This document shows, one piece after another, positions 1 to 12,700 of a DNA stretch of 64,000 bases (positions are counted from its first letter, which is position 1; the number at the start of each line of letters is the position of its first letter). Below the pieces are notes generated by a model. The model saw only the letters and a program-made list of their open reading frames with translations. It made no database searches and was not told the origin of the DNA. A program made the position numbers and the translations under genes. Location of the stretch: NCBI GenBank assembly GCA_963971285.1, contig OZ020255.1, positions 15,272,931 to 15,336,930 of the forward strand, in the 5' to 3' direction. The DNA comes from Astropecten irregularis (lineage: Eukaryota; Echinodermata; Asteroidea; Paxillosida; Astropectinidae).

Positions 1-148
1 ATGATTGTGTATGCCAATAAATTTGCATTACAATCAATAAATGATCTCTGGTCATGGAAACAAATGCTAAAATATGTATTCACATGGGAGGTGCAGCTCT
101 ATTATCTTGTAGATTGTAGAAACTCATACAATTGTCCAAATGACTTAC

Positions 149-283
149 TAATGCATTCTCTCTCATCACTTGATACCCTGTAGGCTCTCCCTTCTGCTCC
201 ACGATCACCATCACATCTAATACATGTCTGGTCACCTGAAGTAGTACACCTAGTCCTCGCACAGTTGCTGATACCAGTGCATT
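149..283 (-). CDS. EMI/EGF gene, exon 5: Cys-rich segment
   Basis: A 135-nt, phase 1-1 exon between ttaaattcag and gtaagt. It encodes ECTGISNCARTRCTTSGDQT, then CIRCDGDRG and a segment ending SSDERECI. Seven cysteines and symmetrical phase suggest another extracellular module, EGF-related or a Cys-rich spacer; I cannot name the family. Confidence 0.7.
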
Positions 284-3200
284 CTGAATTTAAAAAAATG
301 GATTATAGAAATGTCAGTTACGAGGCACTGAATTTGATCTCGTGGAATTATTTTATAAAATGCCATCATGTGTGAAATAACTTCAAGTATGTAACCAAAC
401 TGTAATTAAAACAAAATCACTGTACCTTTTTATTGGAAAAACCGCGGTGGCCATAGTTGCAATATTAATATCAATTATAGCTCTTTGGATCCAGACTTAC
501 GATTTATACTTACCATTGCATCTTGGACTGTAGTAGCCTTGTGTACACGTACAGTGATTTGGACTATCGCAGGTCCCACCATTGAGACAAAGCGGATCGC
601 AAATCGCTGTAAATAAAAAAACATATCATACCATTGGTTTTGAATGAAATTTGGGGAGAAGCATCATACATAAACGAAACAGTAGAGTTTTTACATTAAA
701 TCTCTTGTTTTCATTTACTTCATTGTTTGTGCCTATACTTCCACATTTAAAGAGGTAATGCTTGATTTTGATGCTTGATTGCTGTATAAGGAAGGTTTCA
801 AATTGCTTTTAGTTTTACAAGGAAGAAACATTTAGAGATTTCTTTTTGAAACCGTTTCAGAAATAATGTTCAGGAAGATCTAATTTATTTACAAACATAA
901 TGTACTGCACGAATCGATCGAACCTTTTTTTTCAGAGTTCTTTATCAAATTTTTGTTGCATTCCTGCTTACTGCGGAAAAGCGCAATATTATGGCTCCTT
1001 GGCTTCAGTATAGTAATATAATGTAGGGCCTACTTGAAATAATCTCTCTCTTGATCAAATGGTTTTCATTACGTGTAGCCTAATTATTTGTTCTCTCAAA
1101 TGTCATCATGTGTGAATTTACTTCGATTTTAACAAACTGTATGTATGTAATTAATACAAAATCATTGTACATTTTCATTGGGAAAACCACGGTGGCTAAA
1201 GTTGCGGTATTTATGATAAACCCCTTGATGTCGATTTTGGTTTCAGACAGCTAGACCTCCGAAACGGCTTTTACACGGCTTCAGCGAACGTTAACCTTTA
1301 TACTTATTTTGGATTATGGAAAAAGGCTTTTCGAGGTGATCTATCTGCAAGAAGCATGCACTAAAACACACGTCGAACCCGAACACTTAGTGTTCAATAA
1401 ACGTAATGGCTGGTACAGGTAATATTTGTTTTCTATTCACCGCCATTATTATTCCTTGATAGGTGTTTCGTTCAATGTACATATATATCAAATGTAAGAT
1501 AATAATAATTTACCCCTTAAATTTGTAAATTTATAATCTACAGTGTAATTTTTTTTAATCGGGTTTAAGTTGGGCAATGTATTCTTGTTCGTTTACTGCA
1601 ACAACCGTTTCATGTGGTAAAGTCACTAATTACATACATTTTAGATATTCTTCAGGTAAACACCATCATGCAGTCCCACTAATGAACTAGCGCAAAGTGA
1701 TGGAGACACATGAGTATTGACAAAACAGGTAAAGTCTGAGCTATTTCGTAGCCGATCAGCCAGTATGTCAAAATTATAGGGCCTACAAGTACTTAAATAT
1801 CCAATACGTATGTACACTGTGTTAGGCCTATTGAACGTACCGGTGCATCCACCATTGTTCGGATCACCTGTCCAATCCTCACAGCATTTGTCATATGTCA
1901 CCTGTCTACAAAACGATTTGAGTAAAGTAATGTTTCAGTTGCTTAAATTGCACATAATTCAGTCGTGTTTGGGCCGAAAGTCTAGTTTTAGATTGATTTT
2001 GATGACTGATGTATTCTACGAAATACGAGATATGTTTGCCATATTTGTTTGTTTTTTCTGAGATATATTTTCAAAATTGGTTGGTTTATTTTCGAGATAT
2101 ATTTCCAGATTTGTTTTTTCGAGATATATTTTCCCCAAAACCTGGGGTTTTTTTTCGAGATAAAGTTGCTTTCTCGTATCTATTTTTGGAAACATTGTTA
2201 CTATTTTTGGAAACATTAGTTTTTATCGATATATTTTCTCCGAAATTTTTTTTTTCGACATAATCATATTTCCAAAAATGTGTTTTGCATGGGAGAATGC
2301 TAAAACGGTTGGTTTTCTATGCCCAGCCTCTTTACCATATACTGTGTACAACCAAAGACCGCTACGCACAGGCCCAGGAGAACGCCCCAAACGGCCGTTT
2401 TCCTATTGCGATACTGTATAGGAGCCTCCGTTAGTGCTCATGCTCGGGTTTTACAGGGGCCAATTTCATAAAACTGTTTAAGCACAAAAATTTGCTTAGC
2501 ATGACATTTCTGTCTTAATAAAAACAGGGTTAACAACCAAATGTCCACATGCTGTGTATCGCTTATAATTGTCCTCTGGCTGTTGTTCGCTGACCATGAA
2601 TATCAAATGGAATTCAACGGTGGTTTGTTTTATTGGGCGAGACATTTTTGTGCTAAGCAAATTTTTGTGCTTAACAGTTTTATGAAATTGGCCCCTGTCT
2701 ATCACAGTTTGAAAAGAAAATCTCGAAATAAAAAGAAGAAAATAAATCTGGAAAAAACATCTCGAAAAAAAAATTGGGAAAATATATCTCGAAAAAACAA
2801 ATCTGTTAATATCTCGATGAAACAAATTTGGAAATACATACTTCACTTTTTCAAAATATATAGTTTATGGCACTACAGGGCTTTCGTAGTATTTCCTTCG
2901 AAATGACTTTGTATTAGAATCGTGAAGAAAGAAGTGTCTCTGACAGGACCGCACCGCATAAAGTTTGTCTTTAAACGACCCATCCCAGTAGTGTAGACAC
3001 GTCCTCAGACCTGGGGGGTTATGATCCTGTAGCTGGGTCGTACTTCCATATACGCTTGTGCACAACGCCCATGACGCCCATGACCCATCCTTGTCATTGT
3101 ATAATGTCCAAACGGTATATCGCCCCTATCGACATTTTCCTTTTCCGGCCTACTGAAAACATAAACCTGAAACGAATAGTCGTCTTCCTTACCTTGAATG

Positions 3201-3605
3201 TATGCCCTTGTCTTGATATGGACATACCTACCTATAGCGTGAGCACCTGGCAACAACCCAACATGACGTTGTATAACGTACTGTACGAGTCGCCGTACAC
3301 ACGCCAGGAGTCGACCTAAACATGAACAAAAAAACGAAGGCAAACAGTTATCAAAACCGCCATACTATTTTATTACACGACTTGCGATTCAAGTGGCATA
3401 GAGCATTTCCCCCTGATCCCTGATAATCATCTCCCTTACCCGCCATAGAAAAGTTAGGGATGAGCACGTGCGCTAAAATCAGTGACATTTATAATATTAT
3501 AGGATATCATAAACATATGTTTTTCAGCCATTTCATGTATTTAACTCACCATGAAAGCTGTACATTAATGGTCAATGTAACAACGAGAATACCGAAGATA
3601 AGCAT
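149..3605 (-). CDS. Secreted EMI-like/EGF-domain protein, 5' part (five exons; runs off left edge)
   Basis: Minus-strand exons 3550-3605, 3011-3152, 1841-1901, 514-606 and 149-283 have AG/GT borders and matching phases (0-2, 2-0, 0-1, 1-1, 1-1), giving about 162 residues. The product starts with a hydrophobic signal peptide, then a Cys-containing, Arg/Tyr-bearing segment ending in TYDKCCEDWTG, which resembles the C-terminal part of an EMI domain. An EGF-like repeat (CLNGGTC...C.C..GYY...C) and a second Cys-rich segment follow. Such proteins are normally extracellular matrix or receptor ectodomains. The next donor at 143-148 shows the gene continues left of the window. It is transcribed away from the large lipid transfer protein gene. 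The EMI assignment is the weakest part; the EGF call is firm. Confidence 0.75.
514..606 (-). CDS. EMI/EGF gene, exon 4: EGF-like domain
   Basis: A 93-nt, phase 1-1 exon between atttacag and gtaagt encodes ICDPLCLNGGTCDSPNHC then TCTQGYYSPRCN. The six Cys in the order C-x3-C-x5-C-x5-C-x-C-x8-C fit an EGF-like domain on a single exon, the classic mobile exon class. Confidence 0.85.
1841..1901 (-). CDS. EMI/EGF gene, exon 3: EMI-like CC-x-x-W end
   Basis: The exon encodes VTYDKCCEDWTGDPNNGGCT. Aromatic-x-x-CC-x-x-W-x-G is the usual end of an EMI domain. I chose the acceptor ...tagacag|GTG because it keeps phase 0 with exon 2. The AG six bases further upstream would create a stop at the junction if exon 2 were skipped. 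The donor is gtacgt. Confidence 0.65.
2010..2865. repeat. Inverted-repeat block (gagatatatttt arms) around a palindromic MITE
   Basis: The left arm (about 2010-2290) repeats cgagatatatttt-type words. The right arm (about 2700-2860) carries their complement (tatctcgaaaaaa). Between them at 2457-2698 lies a MITE of the GGGGCCAATTTCATA family. The block sits in the intron between exons 2 and 3 of the minus-strand gene. Confidence 0.6.
3011..3152 (-). CDS. EMI/EGF gene, exon 2: EMI-like N-terminal segment
   Basis: The acceptor tttatgttttcag is followed by 142 nt that complete a Cys codon and add 47 codons. The segment ends RPSYRIITPQ before a gtctga donor. Basic and aromatic residues around a lone Cys (GRC) are consistent with the variable part of an EMI domain, but the match is loose. 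The phase agrees with both neighbouring exons. Confidence 0.55.
3550..3605 (-). CDS. EMI/EGF gene, exon 1: signal peptide
   Basis: The ATG (3605-3603) opens MLIFGILVVTLTINVQLS, a typical signal peptide, and the exon ends TG|gtgagt in phase 2. An acceptor-like sequence (tttttaaacag) ends just above 3631, so 26 nt of 5' UTR probably belong to the same exon and a non-coding first exon may lie further right. Joining to the next exon makes a TGT (Cys) codon. Confidence 0.65.
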
Positions 3606-3631
3606 GGTCTCCCACACTGTACCTGCAATAC

Positions 3632-6462
3632 CTGTTTAAAAACAATTAATGCAAAGTATCAATTATATGAATATTGTGTGATGTGCTGCTTTACTCACCT
3701 TACACTGTTTCTAGTTTTTCCATAAAACCCGATTACTTTTTGCACCCATATATAATGCTGTAAAGTCGTGTACTGTATAAAATCTGTATCAAAACGGCCA
3801 TTAAAAAGAATGCATATTTAGATTTAATTCTGAACAGTGAAATTTGTTTAACAATTAATTGTTAAGCAGACCGAAGGAGTCTATAATTTAGGGAAAACTC
3901 TTGACCGAAACATAAATCTCACATGCATCCCATGAGGCTATAGAGCTGAACTTAAGCCAACATTCTGAAACTCAAACTTGTTTTCGTTAAAATGATTCAC
4001 AGCTTACCAGGCGGCCGACAAAATACCCCGTGTGAATGGTGTTTTCTTTCATCCAACGCTTGCCAGAACTGAATAAAGTTTCCTTGTCTGTCTGTTAGCT
4101 GCAAACTGAGTCTAGAACCTCGGTGATATTATTAAACGAGTTTTGATAACTTTGAAGGTAACATGGTGTTGCAGACACTGCTACCCCTGAATACCAAACT
4201 GAAGTTAAAGTGACAGATATAATTTATCGATCAGGTTCATTGGACCGCCCATTTTTTTGCAGCATTGTGGGCATACAGATCCTCATGGATCTAAATATAA
4301 AAGGCTCTTTATTATTATGATTACTGAATATTATAGGGGTGTGCAACGGTGAAATGCATGTTATATATCGTTGTAAGTAAAAGACCAATTAGAATGCTTT
4401 TTGGCAAGCGTGACTGATACATATTCATGAGGTCTCACTAATCTCAGCCAATAACAAACAAGCAAAGATCAAAGAGTGAAACCATTATTATACCAAGACC
4501 GGATGCAGCATAAACGGTGGCTTATAAAAAAAATCCCGAGTTATGAAAAAAATATGTTTGAGTTAAGTTCTTAAGAGGCTTGTTTGCTTCAAACTAACTG
4601 GCTGAGCTAACCACAAGATACACACGTGATAATCATTTGAAACTTTTAATCCAATGAGATCAGAGATAACCAAAAGACGTATGTGCCATCTATGAAAGAC
4701 TATCAGTGTCATGACCTCACTAGTTGAGTAAAAATACATATTGCATGCACTTGCTGGGGCACGAATGATCCTCCGTAGCCGATTAGGTTCTCACAGCAAG
4801 TATTATACAGCTACGGTGTTGGCGTTGCATAATTCAGCATTCAATTTTGAACATCATAGCAGATGCACGCCTTTGCCATGAACAAAGTCAAGTTGCTCTA
4901 TCTCATTTGAGGTAAGTATAAGTTTTATTTAAAATCAATATGAACGCAGTTTGTTAGATGGCGTTAGATGTACGTTAATCAAAATGATACCGCGTAGTAC
5001 TCTCAGCATACCCCAATTACCCCTTAGTGCTAGCTTTGTTACTTAGACATGATTATATATACATTCAGTCTCCTGTTTCATTATATCATTCTGTACGATT
5101 CGAGCCTCCTCTATTTTGCCAATTATCCTTTCCTTTTTGTTCTGATTTGTCGTCCTTATTCCAAGGTTTTCTTTGTTGATCATGGATCATCGTATTCATT
5201 TTGTTGCATTCATTGTCTTTTTCATTCAACTTTTTTTTGTGGCGTTTTCTTTATAATGCTTTTTAAAAACTCTGTTTTATTAAGTAGTTACAAGTTCTTA
5301 TATTTACTTGGTTTTCAAACGTTTTTTATTTAATATATAATTTATATTCATATCTTTATGTTTCCACATGTGTGGAGTGGCAGGTCTCTGGTCAAAGTGA
5401 TTGTTTATCGCTTTTCCTTTTGCCCATCTTGTGTGTGATGTTATTGATGTGGCATGAATAAAATAATGATAATAAAAGTAATGTGTCAATTAACTTTCCC
5501 TGCAAGATTGATAATTGATATCATATTCAGTGTACTCATATCAATTTTTAATTGATATGCTCAAAATCCAGAGAGTGAGAATAGAAATTGAATTGTTTTT
5601 AAAATTTCATTTAACTGAAAAATGAATAAAAACGTATGTAACAATAGCTTAGGAATGCCATTTTTGTGTTTATAGGTGTAAGAATCGAAATGAATAGTTC
5701 GTCGGCTCAGAGCAAAAAGGACTTATAAGCATTTTTTTTACCATTTTCACTTTTTGGTTGCAAATGACTGCAATGGGACAGTCTCCTTAGTTTGGTTTAT
5801 TTCATGAATTAGTCTAATTAACGAATAATTAACACTTTTCAAAAGGACTTATGCGGAAGAAGGTAAAGAGCTTCGTGCAAAAAGGTCTTATAAGCCGATA
5901 TTCCCGCAACAATCACTGCAACAGGCTTAAAAAACCTTCATCTATACAACAAATCAAAAAGACTTAAAAGATATGCCCTGAAAAAATTATAGGAGACTTG
6001 GAACAAATAGGTTGATAAAAGGACTTTTTGCTTCATGCGTTTTTTACAGTGCTGTATGCAATTATAACTGAAGAAAAGAGACAAAGGCACTTATTCAGTG
6101 AATACAAAATAAACTATTGTATGCCATGTAGAGACATGACAAACAGTAGTTGATTTCAGTGAACTATCGAATTTTTGTAAGAGCAAAGCCCTTTCTCGAA
6201 AACTCAAAATGGCAAAACAGTGCATAAAAAAGTCGTTTTTGCTCTGACCCGACGAGTTGTCTTTATTTTCCCCCTTCCCTCCCCCTTTTGCGAACTCCTT
6301 CAACGATGTTATTCAAATTAATAATAATAATGGGAATTTGTAAAGCGCACATATCCACCTAATGAAAGGCGCTCAAGGCGCTAACATTATACTTATATGT
6401 ATACAGTCCTTAAAGTCTGTACAGTTTTATTCAAAAGAAATCCTTCATTCGTTTGTTTTCAG
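3632..6462. other. Divergent intergenic region between two secreted-protein genes
   Basis: No convincing coding exon on either strand. The sequence is AT-rich with poly-T runs. A SINE-like tail (gtaaagcgcacatatcc...aaggcgctcaaggcgct) lies at about 6325-6395 next to an AAT run. Promoters of both flanking genes must lie in or beyond this stretch, but no clear TATA box or initiator can be assigned. Confidence 0.5.
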
Positions 6463-6528
6463 AATATTCTGAGTGTTATATTGGCCACAGAGTCGAGGCA
6501 TTGAGCAGGACAGTCCTGCTTGCCTACA

Positions 6529-6729
6529 ATGGCTCTACCGTTTTTCAGGAGAGATTTCCGGTCGAGATCCTCGGGTTTCAAAGGCATCCTTGTCCTTTTC
6601 CTTACCGTCTGTTTGATCAGTCCAGTCTGCACCAGTTTTATTCGGTTCAAACCGGATACTGAGTATGTGTACAACTTTCATTCCTCAGCGGATTTGAAGA
6701 ACGTTCGCACATTTCAAGTCGAATCCAAG
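6529..6729 (+). CDS. LLTP gene exon 1: signal peptide and start of lipid-transfer N-domain
   Basis: The ATG at 6529 opens 67 codons. A basic N-terminus (MALPFFRRDFRSR) precedes the hydrophobic core GILVLFLTVCLISPVCTS, with likely cleavage near residue 36. FKPDTEYVYNF then gives the tyrosine-rich first strand usual for vitellogenin/apolipoprotein N-domains. An in-frame TTG lies upstream, but ATG is preferred. gtttgttttcag ends at 6462, so the 5' UTR may be spliced with an exon beginning at 6463. Ends phase 0 (AAG|gtagga). Confidence 0.9.
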
Positions 6730-9700
6730 GTAGGATCTTTACAGCCAACTTTTCCAGAGCAGAAATAGTTCAATAATTTGTGCAAGTTTAAGACGTTGTT
6801 GTTAGGAAGTTATGGTTTTATTTAAAAAACAAAAATTTTCCAACTTAACTATACCCAATCTTCCCTATCGACTTTTTATACCCCCATAATTACCTTGTTA
6901 ATCCCAGTTTCCCAGCCCCATTCTCCTCCACGCATCTGTTGTTGTCCACATTTTGTTCTTGCCTACCCCAGACCCCTCTTTCTCTGACCATACTTACTTA
7001 TCTCCACACTCTTTACCCCCTTGTCCCGATCCTCCCATCCATGTGCATGTGTGTATCTTTACTTGCATGCTCCTGTCCTCTTGTCATTTAGCCTTCGATA
7101 AAGATCCTGCTAGGATCGAAACACGTCAGGCCCTCCTATATAAACTCCAAGCATTTTATAAATTTCAGGTCATCATTTTGGCCGATGAGCAGTTTGCAGC
7201 TGTTAATTACTTGTATTAAAAAAAAGTAAAGAAGAATGAACGTGCCTAATTCTGTATAATTATTATGATGTCATGCCCAGAGTCAAGAGAGGTCGTATAG
7301 GCCTACGTTTCGATTTTAGCAGAAAAAAGAAAAGAAAAATTCCTGCAAGGATCGAAATGTCAGGCCCTTCTTAACTTTAAGCATTTCAGGTCATTATTTT
7401 GGTAGTATAGCAACAGTAAAATACTTAGGATGAAAATTAAATTTTAAATCAAGTTTGACTCGGCCAGCTTTGGTTTTTATGGGCCCTCCACATACATCCC
7501 ACATAAGTGATGATTGTTGTATTATACCGGTGCACCGATATTTTTCCTAGTTTTAATATAGTTATTAAAAAAGCTACCACAATCAGTGAAATATTAAGTT
7601 GTTTTAAGTATTGTTACGTCCCGAAGTCAAATGTCTGCAACTGCTAAATATTAAGTAACGCTCTGTATTATTATTCCTTGCCATCACAATAAATATGCAT
7701 ATTGTGTCAATGGTTGGAGTTTGCATTTAAATTGGTCTTCATTGTCAGGTGTGTACAATGTTTTAGAAATAAATGCTTTGTATTTTCTATATTCTTTCAT
7801 CTTTTTGCAATTTTAAATACATTATTTTCCTATAAAATGTTTGAGTGAGAATAAAAACAGTGTTCCAATAATCATTGATATACATGTACATCCAGTGTTA
7901 GCTCTGCTGCACCCCCCCCCCCCCAAAAAAGTTCCCATTGGAACCGATCCATGCAACAATAGTGAGTGACGTCACCTACAGAACTAGTATAGGCTCGCAC
8001 CACAGTACACTGCGTGGCGTTCTGCATGTGACGTATAATAAGTGGGGTGTATTAATTATGGGTCTAAAATACCTCCTTTTTCTACATATAATATTTTTTA
8101 GCACAAACAATGATAGACAGGTTGAGTTTTATAACAATACAGATGTATTTAACTTCATAGGAATTTTGATTACAGTTCCGTAAACCTTTAGGATACTGTT
8201 ACCAAAGCGTTGGAAACATATTAAGAAATGGTATGTCGTGGATCACTTAAAGAGTGTTATTTCTGGTAAGGTGTTTCGATATGTCGTAAGTTCGAATTCT
8301 GTCCGAATCCTTGGAGAAGCAATTATAATGACTGTTACAGGGGAGGGGGGCATACAGTGTTTGGTTCTCTGTTGCCACGACGCGGCCATTAAAGTGATAT
8401 TATTTCATCCCATGTATTTGAAATTACATGAAGTCGAGGCATCTTATTCCCCTTCCACTTCATCTCAAATAACTGTTTTTTGGCTATTTGGCTTTATTTT
8501 TTATGGGGTTTCAAAGGAAATTTAATAGTTGAGTGTTCGCCCTTATTTCATTTTAGAACCAATGTACTTACACTCGACTATGCATTGTATAGGCCTATTC
8601 TGTACAGTAGGCCTATATTGCAATTTGGAAGTCTTCTAAAGGTATTTTCTTCTTTTGATCTTTACTTAAGGAATTATATTTTTTTGTTAAATGAATTTGA
8701 TTTATTTTATTAAGTAACATTTCCAAGTTGTAATAATTATAGAGGACCTTTAATTTTATTGCAATTAACGAAAAAAATGCGACTGGATATTCAGAAAAAC
8801 ACCGTATGAGAAATCTGCATTCAAATTGTACTTTGTCTTTAGGTGCAATCAGTTTTAGAATATTTTGCAATATGTCGTGTTGAAAATTATTCAAGGGATA
8901 CAAAACAAACTATTTACCCTCAGGTAAAGTGCGTGCATCGATTGTTCCTTCCGCAGCTTTCGTCAACTTCTATTTCAATCACATTAACCGTCGAGTTTGT
9001 GGCATCGTTCCAACAGCTATAAACAACCGACAAACGGACATAATGGTTTCAGACCAATGTTTGTACGCTACTATGGCAACACATATCAAAAGCTTACCAT
9101 GCAAAACAGGGTTTCCTATTTAAACATTTCATAATATCACAGCTTTTCATACACCCCCGGGAAAAGTGCACCTTTTGTTCCTTCCACAGCCCGCGGCAGC
9201 TTGCTATAAACCACCGACAAACTAAATATAGGCATTGTCACAAAGACGGCATTATGGCATTTAACACATAATGTCATCTATCCTTGACCTGCGATGAATA
9301 AAGTGGGGCCTGTTTGTTGAAAGCACAGGATCACCGATTCTACTGATCCAGATCCCATTTTAGCGTACCCTGCATAGGACGTGGATCTGCAAATCTGGGA
9401 TCTTGTGCGTTAAACAAACAGGCCCTTGGTTTTCCAACTTTGTTTTATTCTATAAATCAGATTGGATTCCTATTGGTCAGAAGTTCCAACGACAGCGCCG
9501 GATACCAACAGATCTATCTCCGGGTACATTCTGCGCTTGTAACCAGCGAGGAACGGCAAGGTACCGATATAAGAGGCCTATGCGTCCAGGGGTCGATTTC
9601 ACCAAACCTCATCGTAACTTAATATCAATCGTAGGACTTATGATGCATTGAAGGCCTATACGATGGGTTATCCTTCGTAACTCGAGTTACGATCAATCGT

Positions 9701-12700
9701 AGGGCTTCGTGAAATCGACCCATGTATTCATTTTAAAATGTCATCAGTTTTATTTAGATAAACTGCATTCCGACTCATTTGAAATTTTAAACAATATCAA
9801 GTATTGACCTTAATACATTCACAGCCCATTGCATGAGCAGTAATTTGAACCAAATACCTTAGTTTAATGTGTCATATCTAGAGGTTATTCACTTGACTGA
9901 CAACATTTTCTTGATGTTATATATGCTAACCAAAAGTTTGGTTAAACACTGTCCATATTGACAATATGTCCATAAGTGACAATGCTAAATTAAGGAATAT
10001 AATTATGAGGACATACATTAAAGGTACACGCCGGCTTCAAAGTCCAAAAAAATGAAGAGTGCAGAGTATAACACAATATTTATAGAACACTGGGTGAAGG
10101 TTTTCGTGAAAAAAAAAAATCGGAAATAAGTCGTTTAATTAGGGTTAATTAACGGAAATCAAAATAAGGTCAAAGGTTAGCGTATACGCATTTCCAGCCG
10201 TAACAAGTGTTAGAAGGATGTGGCACACCAATGGTTTTAGACTGGTGCTCATAGCTGTGACTAAAATGTTGCAGCTGCCGTATGAGAATTCCAGGAACGC
10301 GATACACGTACGTTCAAGCCGTCACGATGGAAAAATCATAGGCAAAACATAAACAATTATTGAATCCGTCTGTCTGTTGAAAACATAAGACTTTTCAGAA
10401 TTATTCACAAAATGTTTGTGAGTTGATGCAACGTTTGCGAGTTGACGTAATGTTTGCGAGTTGATGCAATATTTGCGAGTTGACGTAATGTTTGCGGGTT
10501 GACGTAATGTTTGCGAGTTGACGCAATGTTTGCGAGTTGACGTAATGTTTGCGAGTTGACGTAATGTTTGCGAGTTGATGCAACGTTTGGGAGTTGACGC
10601 AACGATTGCGAGTTGACGTAATGTTTGTGAGTTGACGGTTGGGACGCAATGTTGCGAGTCGACGTAATGTTTGCGAGTTGATGTAATGTTTGCGAGTTGA
10701 CGTAATGTTTGCGAGTTGACGTAATGTTTGTGAGTTGACGCAACGATTGCGAGTTGACGTAATGTTTGTGAGTTGACGGTTGGGATGCAAAGAATTTTGA
10801 GGGCATGATTGATGAAACAATCATTTTCGAGGGACCAAAACGATTTCCACATATACACACAATATAATTTTGAGAATCACACAAAAAGGTTTTGATGGCA
10901 TAAAATGATTTTCATGTATGACAAGAAATTATATATCTCGAGGCTTTCGATTCTTGCTCCGCGGCTCGAAAATCCCCCCCCCCCAAATGCAACGGAGACC
11001 GGGTGAGTGACTCAACGCACGGTCTCGCATCAAATATGCTACACGTACGGGGTGCGTGGACCGTACTGGCACTACACGGGCCCATGCCTCGGGCTGAATG
11101 CGTCGCAAGACCCCACGGGCTGTGTCTGCAGAGGTGGTAGGGCACCCGCAGTTACCGGTCTTTTATAAATTCTAAATTTGGCATGTAAATGTTGCTTTAT
11201 CGCGTTGGAAATTCTTAATTCTAAAGGGGAAATACCCTGGTCGAACAGTTAAGGTTTGATTAAAAGAAAACCAGCGATTAAACAAAAAGTTATACTAAAC
11301 TTTGTATAGTAAAAAAAGCTTTTAAACGACTAGAAGTGAAACTATCACATGATCACGTGGGTTTTCTGAGTCAAAATTTTGACTCAGAAAACCCACGTGA
11401 CTTACGGTTTTTCGTATTTATCATGAAAACGGCTCAATTTTACTGTTTATTTGTGTGGAATGTTCTATTCTACTTTTGGAAGACCTTTCCAGTCATGATA
11501 AAGGCATGCATTGGCGCCAAAAAGCGCCCAAAAAGCGCAACGAGGCCGGCGTGTACCTTTAATTAGTTATGAATTAATACATACGTATACATAGTTACAC
11601 ACACTCATAGTGTGTAAACGAGATCTGTGATCTTTAATAATACGGTTATCTTTTCTAGTAGGGCCAGCATACTCTAGAAGTGGTTGTGATTTGTGTACAA
11701 GAATACACTTGGCCCCCATCCCCCCCCCCCAAAAAAAAAATAATAACAATAAAAATAAAAAAGACGTTAAACTCGATCTCCAGGTGCGATCATGAGAGTT
11801 GTTTACACGCTACCATGCCAACGACATTTTTAATTTCTTAAGAGTTTTACACAACTTCTGTTCATTTATTGTATTTTATTATATGACACAGAACATCAGC
11901 GTATTTTCAGCTTCAGTTGGTATAATTGTAAGGTTATTTATGTGATCCCATGGCAACACCTATCAACAGTTTTTCAATTATAGAATTGAATATATTCTAC
12001 TCTATAGAGCGCTCTATGTTTCCAAACCTTTTATTATAAAAAATCTCCTGGCATTAAGTTATATCCATCCTTATAAAGCTAGTCCTGTTCTCTTTTATCC
12101 AAACTCAACACAATGTATTTCCAGGCTCATTGAAATAAATCTATTTTATAAAGTCAATACAATACACCCAGGTGTTGGCGTGTTAACACATTATCTTTCT
12201 TTCCTACTAGGGCCTCTGTTTTTTAAGGTAAAGGCCTATATTCGACCTTGAAATAAAAATATGAATACCTATAATCTCAACAATAACAGCACTGGGGGTG
12301 AACAATTTACGGCAACTTTCGTAGAATCAAAATCCTCCATGCAGCGTGTTTTATGTTGGTATATGATTCTCTTTTGTTTAGACTTAAAACGTTTGGCAGC
12401 AGCTCCATTGGTTTTGTGCATACTTTCCAATCTAGGTCCTTTTCCCAATCTGGGACCATAAATTGTTTGAATGCCAGTTCAGGGCCAATTTAATAGAACT
12501 GCTTAGCACAAAAAAACGCTAAGCATGACATTTCTGTCTTAGTAAAAACACGGATTGACAACCAAATTTCAGTGTGTTGTGTATCACTTGTGATTGTTCT
12601 TTAGCTGTTGTTCGCTAACCATGAATATTAAATGGAATTTTCAATGGTGGTTTGTTTTATTGGGCAAGCTATTTTTGTGCTAAGCAATTTTTTTGTGCTA

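Larger units (their letters stand above)
10018..11562. mobile_element. TTAA-flanked element with AGGTACACGCCGGC termini
   Basis: Left end TTAA-AGGTACACGCCGGC at 10018, right end GCCGGCGTGTACCT-TTAA at 11562. TTAA duplications with TIRs starting AGG fit Kolobok- or piggyBac-type non-autonomous elements. The interior holds a 19-bp satellite, a C-rich tract and a perfect palindrome; no transposase reading frame is apparent. Confidence 0.75.

Noticed and set aside
5049-5333. 94-codon Phe/Leu-rich frame, possible membrane protein
   Set aside because: It lies in a T-rich tract; hydrophobicity is a by-product of base composition and there is no other support.
8238-8525. 95-codon frame considered as a missing lipid-transfer exon
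   Set aside because: No splice sites with the required phase; the exon at 9461-9560 fits length, phase and pattern.
10420-10790. CRISPR-like repeat array
   Set aside because: Units are contiguous 19-mers with no unique spacers, in eukaryotic DNA.
10322-10884. Three overlapping minus-strand reading frames of 139-178 codons
   Set aside because: They are read through a 19-bp satellite with no stop codon in any phase; the product is only a repeat of the unit.
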